From Streptomyces rubiginosohelvolus (lineage in GTDB: Bacteria > Actinomycetota > Actinomycetes > Streptomycetales > Streptomycetaceae): a stretch of DNA of 64,000 bases. This document shows, piece after piece, positions 16,296 to 25,179 of the stretch. Location of the stretch: the NCBI RefSeq assembly GCF_014649875.1, contig NZ_BMTW01000005.1:1-64000 (forward strand), read 5' to 3'. The first letter of the stretch is position 1, and each line of letters starts with the position of its first letter. The position numbers were made by a program, and so were the translations under genes. Under the pieces are notes generated by a model. The model was not told where the DNA came from, ran no database searches, and saw only the letters and a program-made list of their open reading frames with translations.

Positions 16296-16828
16296 GCGGC
16301 CACGTTCGCGCGCGTCGCGCAGCGGTCCGAGCAGTAGCGCCTGGACCGGTTGGTGGAGGTGTCCAGGTACGCGTTGCGGCAGGGGGCCGCCTCGCACAGG
16401 CCGAGCCGGTCCACACCGTGCCCGGTGAGATGGAAGGCCAGGCCCATCGCCGCGATGGCCGCGTAGCCCGCGGTCGCGTTCGACGGGTGGTCCGCCAGGT
16501 GCATGTGCCAGTCGGGCCTGCCGTCCTCGTCCCGGAAGTCGTGCCCCGAGATCTGCGGGCTCACCGGGAACTCCAGCAGCAGCGAGTTCAGCAGGTCGAC
16601 CGCGAGCGTCTCCTCGCCGCCGTCCGCCGCCTCGAAGACCGCGCGCAGCCGGGCCCGTACGGAACGGAACCGGGTCACGTCCGCCTCCGTCGCCCGCCGT
16701 GCCGCCTGCTGGCTGCCGCCGAACAGCTCCCGGACCGCCTCGACGGAGGTGAGCGTGTCCTTGTTGCGGGCCGGCTCCTCGGTGTTGACCAGGCGCACGG
16801 CGTAGTCCGAGTAAGAGGCCAGTTCCAC
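16208..16828 (-). CDS. CGNR zinc-finger protein (ABATE domain)
   Basis: The 206-residue protein has an ABATE-type helical N-terminus (MELASYSDYAVRLVNTEEP...) and a C-terminal CGNR-type zinc finger, LCEAAPCRNAYLDTSTNRSRRYCSDRCATRANVAAYRARK, with four cysteines for one zinc. The family is thought to comprise stress-related transcription regulators. The GTG start at 16828 has AAGGA about six bases upstream. It is divergent from a methyltransferase, with two inverted repeats between them, which supports an autoregulated divergent pair. Its 3' end overlaps sodX by 88 bases. Confidence 0.85.
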   Translation of the reverse strand: MELASYSDYAVRLVNTEEPARNKDTLTSVEAVRELFGGSQQAARRATEADVTRFRSVRARLRAVFEAADGGEETLAVDLLNSLLLEFPVSPQISGHDFRDEDGRPDWHMHLADHPSNATAGYAAIAAMGLAFHLTGHGVDRLGLCEAAPCRNAYLDTSTNRSRRYCSDRCATRANVAAYRARKREEAERTGRSAEAAQPSTAVTDR

Positions 16829-16864
16829 TTGTAGTCCTTACGGCGTCGGGCTAGAGTCTGGGCG

Positions 16865-16884
16865 TCGACCAGTGTAATGGTCGA
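16865..16884. promoter_or_regulatory. Inverted repeat TCGACCA-N6-TGGTCGA
   Basis: Perfect seven-base arms flank GTGTAA in the 100-base gap between the CGNR and methyltransferase genes. A second, wider repeat, TGTAAT (from 16874) with ATTACA (ending 16906), overlaps it. Both are good operator candidates for the CGNR protein or another dimeric regulator. Confidence 0.5.
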
Positions 16885-16928
16885 TCTAGGTTGATGGGTA
16901 TTACAGCGGGCTTGATGCGGAGGTTGGC

Positions 16929-17690
16929 GTGACGGAGACGGCTACGGGCACCGACTGGCAGTCCTGGCAGGAGAGCTGGGACCGGCAGCAGGAGTGGTAC
17001 ATGCCCGACCGCGAGGAGCGGTTCCGGGTGATGCTGGACATGGTCGAGGCGGTCGTCGGACCGGAACCGAGGATCCTCGACCTCGCGTGCGGTACGGGAA
17101 GTATTACGGACCGGCTCCTCAAGCGGTTCCCGAACGCCACGAGTACCGGCGTCGATCTCGACCCCGCGCTGCTCACCATCGCCCGCGGCACCTTCGACGG
17201 CGACGACCGGGTCACCTTCGTCACCGCCGACCTCAAGGACCCGGACTGGACCACCCGGCTGCCCCACACCTCGTACGACGCGGTCCTCACCGCCACCGCC
17301 CTGCACTGGCTGCACAGCGAGCCGCTGGCCGTCCTGTACGGGCAGCTCGGCGGGCTCGTCCGGGACGGCGGGGTCTTCATGAACGCCGACCGCACCATCG
17401 ACCCGGCCACCCCGCGGATCAACGCCGCCGAGCGCGCCCACCGGCACGCCGCGATGGACCGCGCCAAGGCCGCGGGCGCCCTGGACTGGGCGGAGTGGTG
17501 GGCCGTCGCCGCCAAGGACCCCGTCCTCGCCGCACCCACCGCCGAGCGGTTCGCGATCTACGGCGAGCACGCGGACGGCGACATGCCCTCCGCCGACTGG
17601 CACGCCCGCACCCTCCTCGCCTCCGGTTTCGGTGAGGCCCGAGCGGTCTGGGCGTCCCCCTCGGACAGCCTCGTCCTCGCGGTGAAGTAG
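16929..17690 (+). CDS. SAM-dependent methyltransferase (class I)
   Basis: The 253-residue protein carries motif [12 protein letters not shown] near residues 48-58, the acidic motif after strand 2 ([10 protein letters not shown]) and post-motif I VTADLKDP. This is the Rossmann-like methyltransferase fold. The TALHWLHS segment resembles trans-aconitate or small-molecule O-methyltransferases; the acceptor is unknown. GGAGG lies six bases before the GTG start. It is divergent from the CGNR regulator and ends at a long hairpin terminator. Confidence 0.85.
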   Translation: MTETATGTDWQSWQESWDRQQEWYMPDREERFRVMLDMVEAVVGPEPRILDLACGTGSITDRLLKRFPNATSTGVDLDPALLTIARGTFDGDDRVTFVTADLKDPDWTTRLPHTSYDAVLTATALHWLHSEPLAVLYGQLGGLVRDGGVFMNADRTIDPATPRINAAERAHRHAAMDRAKAAGALDWAEWWAVAAKDPVLAAPTAERFAIYGEHADGDMPSADWHARTLLASGFGEARAVWASPSDSLVLAVK

Positions 17691-17705
17691 GGCGCGCAAG
17701 CCAGA

Positions 17706-17743
17706 AAGAGGGCGGTACGGACCCGTGTCCGTACCGCCCTCTT
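17706..17743. terminator. Bidirectional terminator, 17-bp perfect stem
   Basis: Perfect 17-base arms (17706-17722 and 17727-17743) close a CCGT tetraloop. It lies between the convergent methyltransferase and ABC-ATPase genes and should end transcription from both sides. The flanking A and T residues are few. Confidence 0.9.
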
Positions 17744-17766
17744 CCGTATCGGCTGTCAGTCCGCCG

Positions 17767-18531
17767 CTACAGCACCTTCGACAGGAACGACTTCGTCCGG
17801 TCGTGCTGCGGGTTGGTCAGCACCTCGCGAGGGTGGCCCGACTCGACCACCACGCCGTCGTCCATGAAGACCAGCGCGTCGCCCACCTCGCGGGCGAAGC
17901 CCATCTCGTGGGTGACGACGATCATCGTCATCCCGTCCTCGGCCAGGCCCCGCATGACGTCCAGCACGTCGCCGACCAGCTCCGGGTCGAGCGCGGAGGT
18001 CGGCTCGTCGAAGAGCATCAGCTTCGGCTCCATCGCCAGCGCGCGGGCGATGGCGACGCGCTGCTGCTGGCCGCCGGAGAGCTGCGAGGGGTAGTTCTTC
18101 GCCTTGTCGGCGAGGCCCACCCGGTCCAGCAGCTTCTCGGCGCGGGCCCGGGCCACGGCCTTGGCCTCGCCCTTGACCTGGATCGGCGCCTCCATGACGT
18201 TCTCCAGCGCCGTCATGTGCGGGAACAGGTTGAAGCGCTGGAAGACCATGCCGATGTCACGGCGCTGGAGGGCGACCTCGCTGTCCTTCAGCTCGTAGAG
18301 CTTGTCGCCCTTCTGCCGGTAGCCGACCAGCTCGCCGTCGACCGAGAGCCGGCCGGCGTTGATCTTCTCCAGGTGGTTGATGCACCGCAGGAAGGTCGAC
18401 TTGCCGGAGCCGGACGGGCCGATCAGGCAGAACACCTCACGCGGGGCGACCTCCAGGTCGATGCCCTTGAGGATGTGGGCGGCGCCGAAGGACTTGTGGA
18501 CGCCCTCGGCCTTCACCATGGGGGTGGTCAT
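17767..18531 (-). CDS. Polar amino-acid ABC transporter, ATP-binding protein
   Basis: The 254-residue protein is a standard GlnQ-type ATPase: Walker [10 protein letters not shown] at residues 38-46, Q-loop [12 protein letters not shown], signature [15 protein letters not shown], Walker [13 protein letters not shown] and the switch His in VVTHEMGFA. It powers uptake with the permease and binding protein encoded upstream. The ATG overlaps the permease stop (ATGA). The open frame continues upstream in the same phase but only as a shadow of the permease. Confidence 0.95.
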   Translation of the reverse strand: MTTPMVKAEGVHKSFGAAHILKGIDLEVAPREVFCLIGPSGSGKSTFLRCINHLEKINAGRLSVDGELVGYRQKGDKLYELKDSEVALQRRDIGMVFQRFNLFPHMTALENVMEAPIQVKGEAKAVARARAEKLLDRVGLADKAKNYPSQLSGGQQQRVAIARALAMEPKLMLFDEPTSALDPELVGDVLDVMRGLAEDGMTMIVVTHEMGFAREVGDALVFMDDGVVVESGHPREVLTNPQHDRTKSFLSKVL

Positions 18532-19496
18532 GCGGAGACACCTCCGGAGGGCCGGTTGCTGAACGCGGCGAGGTTGACCTTGACGCGCTGCAGCGGCGTG
18601 AGCGGTAGCGAACGCAGCGAGCCGCGGGCGTAGCGGCGCTCCAGGTAGTACTGGCCGACGCTGAACACGCTGGTCATCACGATGTACCAGATGGACGCGA
18701 CGAACAGCATCTCCATCACCGCGTACGAGGTGGAGCCGATCTGCGAGGTGGAGCGGAGCAGTTCGTTGTACGTCACCGCGTAGACGAGCGACGAGGTCTT
18801 CAGCATGTTGATGAACTCGTTGCCGGTCGGCGGGATGATCACCCGCAGCGCCTGCGGCAGGACCACGCGGCGCATGGTCTTCGCCTGCGTCATGCCCAGC
18901 GCGTGCGAGGCCTCGGTCTGGCCCTCGTCGACCGACTGGATGCCCGCGCGGCAGATCTCCGCCATGTAGGCGGCCTCGTTCAGCGCGAGGCCCAGCAGGG
19001 CGCACATGAACGGGGTCATGACGTCCGTCATCTCGTCCTTGTAGATGAACGGGATGTTCAGGACCGGGAAGATCAGCGCCAGGTTGAACCAGAGCAGCAG
19101 CTGTACGTAGACCGGGGTGCCCCGGAAGAACCAGATGTACAGCCAGGCCACCCAGCTGGTGACCGGGTTCTTCGACAGCCGCATCACGGCGAGCACGACG
19201 CCGAGGATCACGCCGAGCACCATCGCGAGGACGCTGATCAGCAGGGTGCGGCCCGCACCGGCGACGACGTTGCTGTCGAACAGCTTGTCGCCGACGGCCT
19301 GCCACTGGATGTTGCCCTGCGAGAAGGCGTACCCCAGGGCGACGAGGAGGCCGATGACCACGACGCCGCTGATCCAACGGCCGACATGGCGGACGGGAAT
19401 GGCCTTGATGTTCTCCGGGGCCGTGGTGGCGGCCTTGGAGACGGACACCTGGCCGGCCGGTGAGGCGGCGGGTGTCTTGTCGAACTTGTCAGTCAT
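18528..19496 (-). CDS. Polar amino-acid ABC transporter, permease
   Basis: The 322-residue protein has five or six membrane helices and the HisM/GlnP inner-membrane signature ([56 protein letters not shown]), including the EAA loop that docks the ATPase. An N-terminal cytoplasmic extension of about 50 residues precedes the first helix. Only one permease gene is present, so it presumably works as a homodimer, unlike the GluABCD system with two permeases. It lies 28 bases after the binding-protein gene. Confidence 0.94.
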   Translation of the reverse strand: MTDKFDKTPAASPAGQVSVSKAATTAPENIKAIPVRHVGRWISGVVVIGLLVALGYAFSQGNIQWQAVGDKLFDSNVVAGAGRTLLISVLAMVLGVILGVVLAVMRLSKNPVTSWVAWLYIWFFRGTPVYVQLLLWFNLALIFPVLNIPFIYKDEMTDVMTPFMCALLGLALNEAAYMAEICRAGIQSVDEGQTEASHALGMTQAKTMRRVVLPQALRVIIPPTGNEFINMLKTSSLVYAVTYNELLRSTSQIGSTSYAVMEMLFVASIWYIVMTSVFSVGQYYLERRYARGSLRSLPLTPLQRVKVNLAAFSNRPSGGVSA

Positions 19497-19524
19497 CGTG
19501 ACTGCCCTTCGGTGAAGCGTCCGG

Positions 19525-20487
19525 TCACTTGCCGCCGTTGACGGCGGCCTTGTCGATCGCTCCCGTACCGGCGCCCCACTTGTCGAGCACCTTCTGGTAC
19601 GAACCGTCGGCGATGATCGCGTCGACGGCCTCCTTCAGGGCGTCCCGGAGACCGGTGTTGCCCTTCTTGACGGCGATGCCGAACGGGCCGGCGTCGACCT
19701 GCTCGCCCACGACCTCGAACGCGTTGCCGCCGTCGGCCTTGCGGGCCAGGTCGACCGCGACCGGGTAGTCGTTGACGCCGGCGACCGCACCGCCGGACTT
19801 CACGCGGGTCTGGGCCTCGGTGTCGTTCTCGAAGGGCTCGATCGTGATGGCCTTCTCGCCGCCGTCCGTACAGGCCTTCGACTGCTTCTTGAGGGCCTCC
19901 TCGTACGTGGTGCCGCGCTGTACCGCCGCGCGCTTCCCGCACAGGTCCTCGATGGACTTGATGTTCTGCGGGTTGCCCTTCTTGGTGTACACGGCCGTGC
20001 CCGCGAGGAAGTAGTCGACGAAGTCGACGCCCGGACCCAGCTTCTTGCCGGCGTCGTCCAGGCCCTCCTGACGCTGCTTGTTGTCCGTGATCGACGACAT
20101 CGCGATGTCGTGGCGGCCGGAGTTCAGGGCGGTGATGAGGCCGTCGAAGGAACCCGAGGTGAACTCGAACTTCACGCCGAGCTGCTTGCCGAGCGCGTCG
20201 GCCAGATCGGGGTCGACACCCACGATCTTCCCGTTCTCCACGGACTCCATCGGGGCGTATTCGGCATTCGTGCCGACCTTGATCACACCGGACTTCTGGT
20301 ACTTCTCCGGCAGCTTCGAGAAGAGCGGAGCGCCGCTCTTGGTCTCCTTGCCGCTGCCGCTCTCCTGGGAGGCGCTGTCGGTCTGGTCGCCACAGGCGGT
20401 GAGGAGCAGCGTGCCGGCGACCGCGATGGCGCCGACCGCCGCGATCCGGGCCCTGGCGGTCGTACGACGCGTGGTGCTTGCGGTCAT
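19525..20487 (-). CDS. Amino-acid ABC transporter substrate-binding lipoprotein
   Basis: The 320-residue protein has a lipoprotein signal with Cys32 in LLLTACGDQ. A type-2 periplasmic-binding fold follows: GVIKVGTNAEYAPMESVENGKIVGVDPDLADALGKQLGVKFEF, then SGSFDGLITALNSGRHDIAMSSIT, then a C-terminal ADGSYQKVLDKWG. This is the family-3 (glutamate/glutamine/polar amino acid) group. GGAGGATC precedes the ATG; the longer open frame upstream is not favoured. It is the first gene of a three-gene operon and is anchored on the outer face of the membrane. The amino acid carried cannot be decided from sequence. Confidence 0.94.
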   Translation of the reverse strand: MTASTTRRTTARARIAAVGAIAVAGTLLLTACGDQTDSASQESGSGKETKSGAPLFSKLPEKYQKSGVIKVGTNAEYAPMESVENGKIVGVDPDLADALGKQLGVKFEFTSGSFDGLITALNSGRHDIAMSSITDNKQRQEGLDDAGKKLGPGVDFVDYFLAGTAVYTKKGNPQNIKSIEDLCGKRAAVQRGTTYEEALKKQSKACTDGGEKAITIEPFENDTEAQTRVKSGGAVAGVNDYPVAVDLARKADGGNAFEVVGEQVDAGPFGIAVKKGNTGLRDALKEAVDAIIADGSYQKVLDKWGAGTGAIDKAAVNGGK

Positions 20488-21010
20488 GTCGGGATCCTCC
20501 GGCAGGTGAGGGTGAGGTGCTGGTGGGGCGGCTTGGCACGCACCTTCGAGTGTCGCCACCTCGTGTGAACGGCATCCTGCCATTTGGACTGGCCCATTCA
20601 GGGGTCCTGCCATGTCAAAATCGGATAACGGGCGACCCCCGAACATCAACGGCCGGTACCTCGGGACCGGACCTTCTGTGGGGATTCATTCCTCAGGCCG
20701 GAGAATCTTCGGCACGTCTTGACTGGTGGACGGCATTTATACCGGTTTGCCGACTTGTCCAGATATTCGACTATGAGTCACGTCACCGCGTCGATATGGA
20801 CTCGTCCGTAACACCGTTCGTCCGGTAAGAAAGACGTTTACACCCCTCATCCGGGGCTCAGGGCGCGTGTGCGGCGCGCCCGCGCGTATGTACCTCTCCC
20901 TGCCAGGGCGGGCCAACCGCTCGGTGCGGGGCACGTACGCGGTGCCCGCCCACCCCTCCTCAACCAGGAGTGGCCACCCTCAAACGATGAAGACTTAAGG
21001 GGTCAACACC
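20488..21010. other. Divergent regulatory region, ABC operon / malic enzyme
   Basis: The 523 bases contain no credible gene. Near the ABC operon is an exact nine-base direct repeat. The middle part (about 20690-20840) is less GC-rich than its surroundings, with TTGACT, TTTATACC, GATATT and two TCGTCCG-type repeats near 20803-20826, and probably holds the promoters. I could not settle one -35/-10 pair with normal spacing. Confidence 0.5.
20575..20613. repeat. Direct repeat TCCTGCCAT, two copies 30 bp apart
   Basis: TCCTGCCAT occurs at 20575-20583 and 20605-20613. Thirty bases is close to three turns of B-DNA, so both copies lie on the same face, 88-126 bases upstream of the binding-protein start. 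This is the layout of a cooperative activator or repressor site. Confidence 0.5.
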
Positions 21011-22264
21011 ATGGCAGCGGAGATCGTCAATCCTCGCAGCGACAGCACCATCGACAGCGCCACCGACCGTGGCATCGAGCGCACGAGCGCGGCGGACACG
21101 GGGGCCGACGAGCCCTTCGATCCGGCCTTCGCCCTCCACCGGGGCGGGAAGATGGCCGTGCAGTCCACCGTCCCGATCCGGGACAAGGACGACCTTTCCC
21201 TGGCGTACACGCCCGGTGTGGCGAAAGTGTGCAGCGCCATCGCCGACAACCCCGAGCTCGTCCACGACTACACCTGGAAGTCCCAGGTCGTGGCCGTCGT
21301 GACGGACGGCACCGCCGTGCTCGGCCTCGGCGACATCGGGCCCGAGGCGTCCCTCCCCGTGATGGAGGGCAAGGCCATCCTCTTCAAGCAGTTCGGCGGC
21401 GTCGACGCGGTGCCGATCGCGCTCGCGACCACCGACGCCGACGAGATCGTCGACACCGTCGTCCGGCTCGCCCCCTCCTTCGGCGGGGTCAACCTGGAGG
21501 ACATCTCGGCGCCCCGCTGCTTCGAGATCGAGCGCAAGCTCCAGGAGCGGCTGGACATCCCGGTCTTCCACGACGACCAGCACGGCACCGCGGTCGTCAC
21601 GCTGGCCGCCCTGCGCAACGCCGCGAAGCTCTCCGGGCGGACGCTCGGCGATCTGCGCGGCGTCATCTCCGGCGCGGGCGCGGCGGGCGTGGCGATCGCC
21701 AAGTTCCTGCTGGAGGCGGGGATCGGCGACATCGCGGTGGCCGACCGCAAGGGCATCGTCAGCCGCGACCGCGAGGACCTCACCGAGGTCAAGCGCGAGC
21801 TGGCGGAGCTGACGAACCGGGCGGGCCTGTCCGGCTCGCTGGAGCAGGCGCTCGCCGGCGCGGACGTCTTCATCGGCGTCTCCGGCGGTACGGTCCCGGA
21901 GGCGGCGGTGGCCTCGATGGCGCCCGGCGCGTACGTCTTCGCGATGGCCAACCCGAATCCGGAGGTCCACCCGGAGGTCGCGCACAAGTACGCGGCCGTG
22001 GTGGCGACCGGGCGGTCCGACTTCCCGAACCAGATCAACAACGTGCTGGCGTTCCCGGGGATCTTCGCGGGTGCGCTGCAGGTGCGGGCCTCGCGGATCA
22101 CGGAGGGCATGAAGATCGCCGCGGCGAACGCGTTGGCCGACGTGGTCGGCGATGAGCTGGCGGCGGATTACGTGATCCCGTCCCCGTTCGACGAGCGGGT
22201 GGCGCCGGCGGTCACTGCTGCGGTGGCCGCGGCGGCGCGGGCTGAGGGTGTGGCTCGACGCTGA
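21011..22264 (+). CDS. Malic enzyme (malate dehydrogenase, decarboxylating)
   Basis: The 417-residue protein fits the small prokaryotic malic enzyme. It has the catalytic Tyr in LAYTPGVAKV, the Lys in EGKAILFKQFGGVDAVPI, metal-site residues in HDDQHGTA, and a Rossmann motif GAGAAGVAIAKFLLEAG followed by VADRKGI. It converts malate to pyruvate and CO2 with reduction of NAD(P), feeding pyruvate and reducing power. The Asp after strand 2 is compatible with NAD, but S. coelicolor has both NAD- and NADP-type enzymes and the sequence alone does not settle this. AAGGGG precedes the ATG. A strong hairpin follows. Confidence 0.95.
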   Translation: MAAEIVNPRSDSTIDSATDRGIERTSAADTGADEPFDPAFALHRGGKMAVQSTVPIRDKDDLSLAYTPGVAKVCSAIADNPELVHDYTWKSQVVAVVTDGTAVLGLGDIGPEASLPVMEGKAILFKQFGGVDAVPIALATTDADEIVDTVVRLAPSFGGVNLEDISAPRCFEIERKLQERLDIPVFHDDQHGTAVVTLAALRNAAKLSGRTLGDLRGVISGAGAAGVAIAKFLLEAGIGDIAVADRKGIVSRDREDLTEVKRELAELTNRAGLSGSLEQALAGADVFIGVSGGTVPEAAVASMAPGAYVFAMANPNPEVHPEVAHKYAAVVATGRSDFPNQINNVLAFPGIFAGALQVRASRITEGMKIAAANALADVVGDELAADYVIPSPFDERVAPAVTAAVAAAARAEGVARR

Positions 22265-22288
22265 GGCTGTTGCCGAGCGGCGCGTGAT

Positions 22289-22320
22289 GGGCGGGGCCTG
22301 TACTTGTACGGGCCCCGCCC
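22289..22320 (+). terminator. Malic enzyme terminator
   Basis: Ten-base arms GGGCGGGGCC (22289-22298) and GGCCCCGCCC (22311-22320) pair perfectly, and the loop can pair further through GTAC/GTAC. It begins 25 bases after the stop. Confidence 0.85.
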
Positions 22321-22331
22321 GTGCGTTTCCG

Positions 22332-22640
22332 CCCTGCGGTGATCGAGGCGCCCCTTTTCTGCCCCTGCGGCGATTGAGGCCTGCACCACTGAGCCCCTCC
22401 GGCGATTGAGGGGGGTGCCCTAACCACCAGCCCCTGCGGCGATTGAGCAGCGGGGGTCTGGGGGCGGAGCCCCCCGGGGCGCTGCCCCGGACCCCGCTCC
22501 TCAAACGCCGGAGGGGCTGAGTTGGCGCGGCTCAATCGCCGCGGGAGCTGGTGGGTGCGGGCCCGCCGGGCAGGAGCTGGTGGGCGCGGGCCCCGTCGGC
22601 CAAGCACTGGGCGCGGGCCCACCCCGGTTGGTGTGCGTCA
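22332..22640. repeat. Dispersed Streptomyces-type intergenic repeat cluster
   Basis: The core CCGGCGATTGAGG or close variants occur at about 22332-22348, 22362-22379, 22394-22413 and 22431-22447. Inverted copies lie at 22497-22516 (CTCAAACGCCGGAGGGG) and 22529-22548. A GGGGGCGGAGCCCCC hairpin and a GGGGCGCTGCCCC hairpin lie between them. After that a GAGCTGGTGGGYGCGGGCCC unit is repeated two to three times to about 22622. These elements recur between genes in Streptomyces genomes; their function is not established. The gap has no coding sequence. Confidence 0.7.
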
Positions 22641-22688
22641 CACGCGGAGGCGGTTACGTGCGCGCCCCGCCCCGCCTATCGTCGACCC

Positions 22689-23657
22689 ATGTTCGCCGCC
22701 TACGCAGCCCGCATCGACCCCGACCAGCCCCTCGCCGGCCTGGAGCTGGGCGATCGCCCGGCCCCCGAGGCGCGTCCCGGGTGGAGCACCGTCACCGTCC
22801 GGGCCGCCTCCCTCAACCACCACGACCTCTGGTCCCTGCGCGGCGTCGGCCTGTCGCAGGACCGGCTGCCGATGATCCTCGGCTGCGACGCGGCCGGCGT
22901 CGACCAGGACGGCAACGAGGTCGTCCTGCACTCCGTCATCGGGCAGTCCGGGCACGGCGTCGGGCCCAACGAGCCGCGCTCCATCCTCACCGAGCGCTAC
23001 CAGGGCACCTTCGCCGAGCAGGTCACCGTCCCCACCTGGAACGTCCTGCCCAAGCCGAAGGAACTCAGCTTCGCCGAGGCCGCCTGCCTGCCGACCGCCT
23101 GGCTCACCGCGTACCGGATGCTGTTCACCAACGCCGGGGTGCGGCCCGGGGATTCCGTGCTCGTCCAGGGCGCCGGCGGCGGGGTCGCCACCGCCGCGAT
23201 CGTGCTCGGGAAGGCCGCCGGGCTGCGGGTCTTCGCCACCAGCCGGGACAAGGCCAAGCGCGAGCGGGCGGTCGAACTCGGCGCGCTGGAGGCGTACGAG
23301 CCCGGCGCCCGGCTTCCGCAGCGCGTGGACGCCGTCATCGAGACCGTGGGGGCCGCCACCTGGTCCCACTCCGTGAAGTCGCTGCGCCCCGGCGGCACCC
23401 TCGTCATCTCCGGGGCCACCAGCGGCGACCGGCCCACGCACGCCGAACTGACCCGGATCTTCTTCCTGGAGCTGAAGGTCGTCGGCTCCACCATGGGGTC
23501 CAAGGACGAGCTGGAGGACCTGCTTGCGTTCTGCGCCACCACCGGGGTGCGCCCGGTCATCGACGAGGTGCTGCCGCTCGACCGGGCCCGGGAGGGATTC
23601 CAGCGGCTCGAGTCCGGCGACCTGTTCGGGAAGATCGTCCTCACGCCGACCTCCTAG
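22689..23657 (+). CDS. Zinc-type alcohol dehydrogenase-like (MDR) oxidoreductase
   Basis: The 322-residue protein is a medium-chain dehydrogenase/reductase: a GroES-like N-terminus (TVRAASLNHHDLWSLRGVG...LGCDAAGV) and the nucleotide-binding motif VLVQGAGGGVATAAIVLGKAAG. The usual catalytic-zinc Cys/His pair and the structural four-Cys loop are not obvious, so it resembles quinone or enoyl reductases more than zinc alcohol dehydrogenases. I use the ATG at 22689, six bases after TATCGT and without a ribosome-binding site, so a leaderless mRNA is possible. The longer open frame runs into the repeat cluster. Confidence 0.86.
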   Translation: MFAAYAARIDPDQPLAGLELGDRPAPEARPGWSTVTVRAASLNHHDLWSLRGVGLSQDRLPMILGCDAAGVDQDGNEVVLHSVIGQSGHGVGPNEPRSILTERYQGTFAEQVTVPTWNVLPKPKELSFAEAACLPTAWLTAYRMLFTNAGVRPGDSVLVQGAGGGVATAAIVLGKAAGLRVFATSRDKAKRERAVELGALEAYEPGARLPQRVDAVIETVGAATWSHSVKSLRPGGTLVISGATSGDRPTHAELTRIFFLELKVVGSTMGSKDELEDLLAFCATTGVRPVIDEVLPLDRAREGFQRLESGDLFGKIVLTPTS

Positions 23658-23685
23658 ATCCGCCAGGAACTCCTCCGCTCCGCAT

Positions 23686-23697
23686 ACTTGAACAAGT
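23686..23697. promoter_or_regulatory. Short palindrome ACTTG-AA-CAAGT before the GH5 gene
   Basis: Five-base arms are perfect around AA, 19 bases upstream of the ATG at 23716. The small size makes chance occurrence possible, but it sits where a repressor would act. Confidence 0.3.
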
Positions 23698-23715
23698 CTC
23701 ATCTTTGCTGATGGG

Positions 23716-25179
23716 ATGCCGCCCATGCGAATGGGCAGAGCACTCATGGCACTTGTCGTCGCGTCCGTGCTCGCGGCGGGGGCCCTCGCCCCCGCCGCCT
23801 CGGCGCGCCCCGCACCCGTCTCCCCCTCCCCGCCCCCGACCTCGTCCTCGTACGACCGCGCCATCCCGCCCCTCACCGACGACCGCGGGCGCACCCTCAC
23901 CTTGCGCGGCTGGAACGTCGAGGACAAGGCGAACCGCGGCGAGGACGCCCTCAGCGCCATCACCGAACGGCACTTCCGCGACCTGAGGGCCAACGGCTTC
24001 AACTTCGCCCGGCTGCTGGTCTTCTGGGACGACCTGGAGCCCCGGCGCGGCCAGTACAGCGCGCGCTACCTCCACAAGATCGAACGCATCCTGGACTGGG
24101 CCCGCAAGCACCGCGTCCACGTCCTCATCGACGCGCACCAGGACGTCTTCGGGCCCGCGTTCGGCCACCGCGGTATCCCGGAATGGGCCACCAGGACCGA
24201 CGGGCTGCCGTTCACGCCGAACCCCGACGACTGGTTCTCGGAGTATTTCCAGCCCGCCGTCCAGCGGGCCTTCACCCACCTCTACGAGGACCCCGACCTC
24301 CAGCGCGCCCAGGCCGCCATGTGGCAGGTCCTCGCCGACCGTTTCGGCCGCCACCCCGCCGTCATCGGCTACGACCTGATCAACGAGCCCATGGGGGAGC
24401 TGCGGGAGGGCGAGGACCTGCCGACCGCCGCCCGCCGCATCGAGGCCGAGCACCTCACACCCATGTACAACCGGCTCGCCCGCGCCGTCCGCACGAAGGA
24501 CCGCGACACCTGGATCTTCGTCGAGCCGACCCCCATCGTCGGGGAGGGTGTCCCGACCGGGCTGGGGCGCATCAAGGACAACCGGACCGTCTACGCCCCG
24601 CACTTCTACAACACCGCCATGGAGGCGGGCGCCGACTACGACCCGGACGCCGGCTGGATCGAGGCGTACGAGGCCGCCGTCACCGCCTATCCGGCCCGCC
24701 ACCGTATGCCCGTCGTCGTGGGGGAGTGGGGGCCGCTGAACAACGCCCTCCCCAACATGGGCCGCTTCTACCGCGAGGCCGTCGCCTCCCTGAACCGCTA
24801 CAGCTCCGGCTGGGCGGGGTACGTCTGGTGCTACGGCGGCGGCTACTGCGCGGTCGACGAGCGCGGCCGCTTCCGTACGAACAAGGAGCAGACCGCCACC
24901 CCGTACGCCCCGGCCGTCGCGGGAACCGTCCGCTCCGACACGTACGACGCGGGCACCCGCACCTACCGCCTCGCCTACCGGGCCGCCGCCCGGCCCGGGG
25001 TGACGGAGCTGTCCCTGCCGCCCGCGTCCCGGGGCTGGCGTGTCACCGTCACCGGACCCGCCCATGTCCTTGGCGCCTCGTCGCGCGGTGCATGGCCGGT
25101 CGTCCTCGCGCGGCCCGGGGGTGAGGTGGTCGTGACCGTGCGGGAAGCTGGGCCGTATGGACGAACTGACCACCCCTGA
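23716..25179 (+). CDS. Secreted glycoside hydrolase family 5 (endoglycoceramidase-like)
   Basis: The 487-residue protein has a Sec signal (MRMGRALMALVVASVLAAGALAPAASA). A GH5 barrel follows: RGWNVEDKANRG, GFNFARLLVFWDDLEP, VHVLIDAHQDVFG, the acid/base Glu in GYDLINEPMGEL and the nucleophile Glu in PVVVGEWGPLNN. The organisation resembles actinobacterial endoglycoceramidase-related GH5 enzymes, with a beta-sandwich C-terminal domain (about residues 400-487). It is likely exported and may cleave glycolipid or glycoside linkages. The last 23 bases overlap the next gene, suggesting coupling. Confidence 0.9.
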   Translation: MPPMRMGRALMALVVASVLAAGALAPAASARPAPVSPSPPPTSSSYDRAIPPLTDDRGRTLTLRGWNVEDKANRGEDALSAITERHFRDLRANGFNFARLLVFWDDLEPRRGQYSARYLHKIERILDWARKHRVHVLIDAHQDVFGPAFGHRGIPEWATRTDGLPFTPNPDDWFSEYFQPAVQRAFTHLYEDPDLQRAQAAMWQVLADRFGRHPAVIGYDLINEPMGELREGEDLPTAARRIEAEHLTPMYNRLARAVRTKDRDTWIFVEPTPIVGEGVPTGLGRIKDNRTVYAPHFYNTAMEAGADYDPDAGWIEAYEAAVTAYPARHRMPVVVGEWGPLNNALPNMGRFYREAVASLNRYSSGWAGYVWCYGGGYCAVDERGRFRTNKEQTATPYAPAVAGTVRSDTYDAGTRTYRLAYRAAARPGVTELSLPPASRGWRVTVTGPAHVLGASSRGAWPVVLARPGGEVVVTVREAGPYGRTDHP

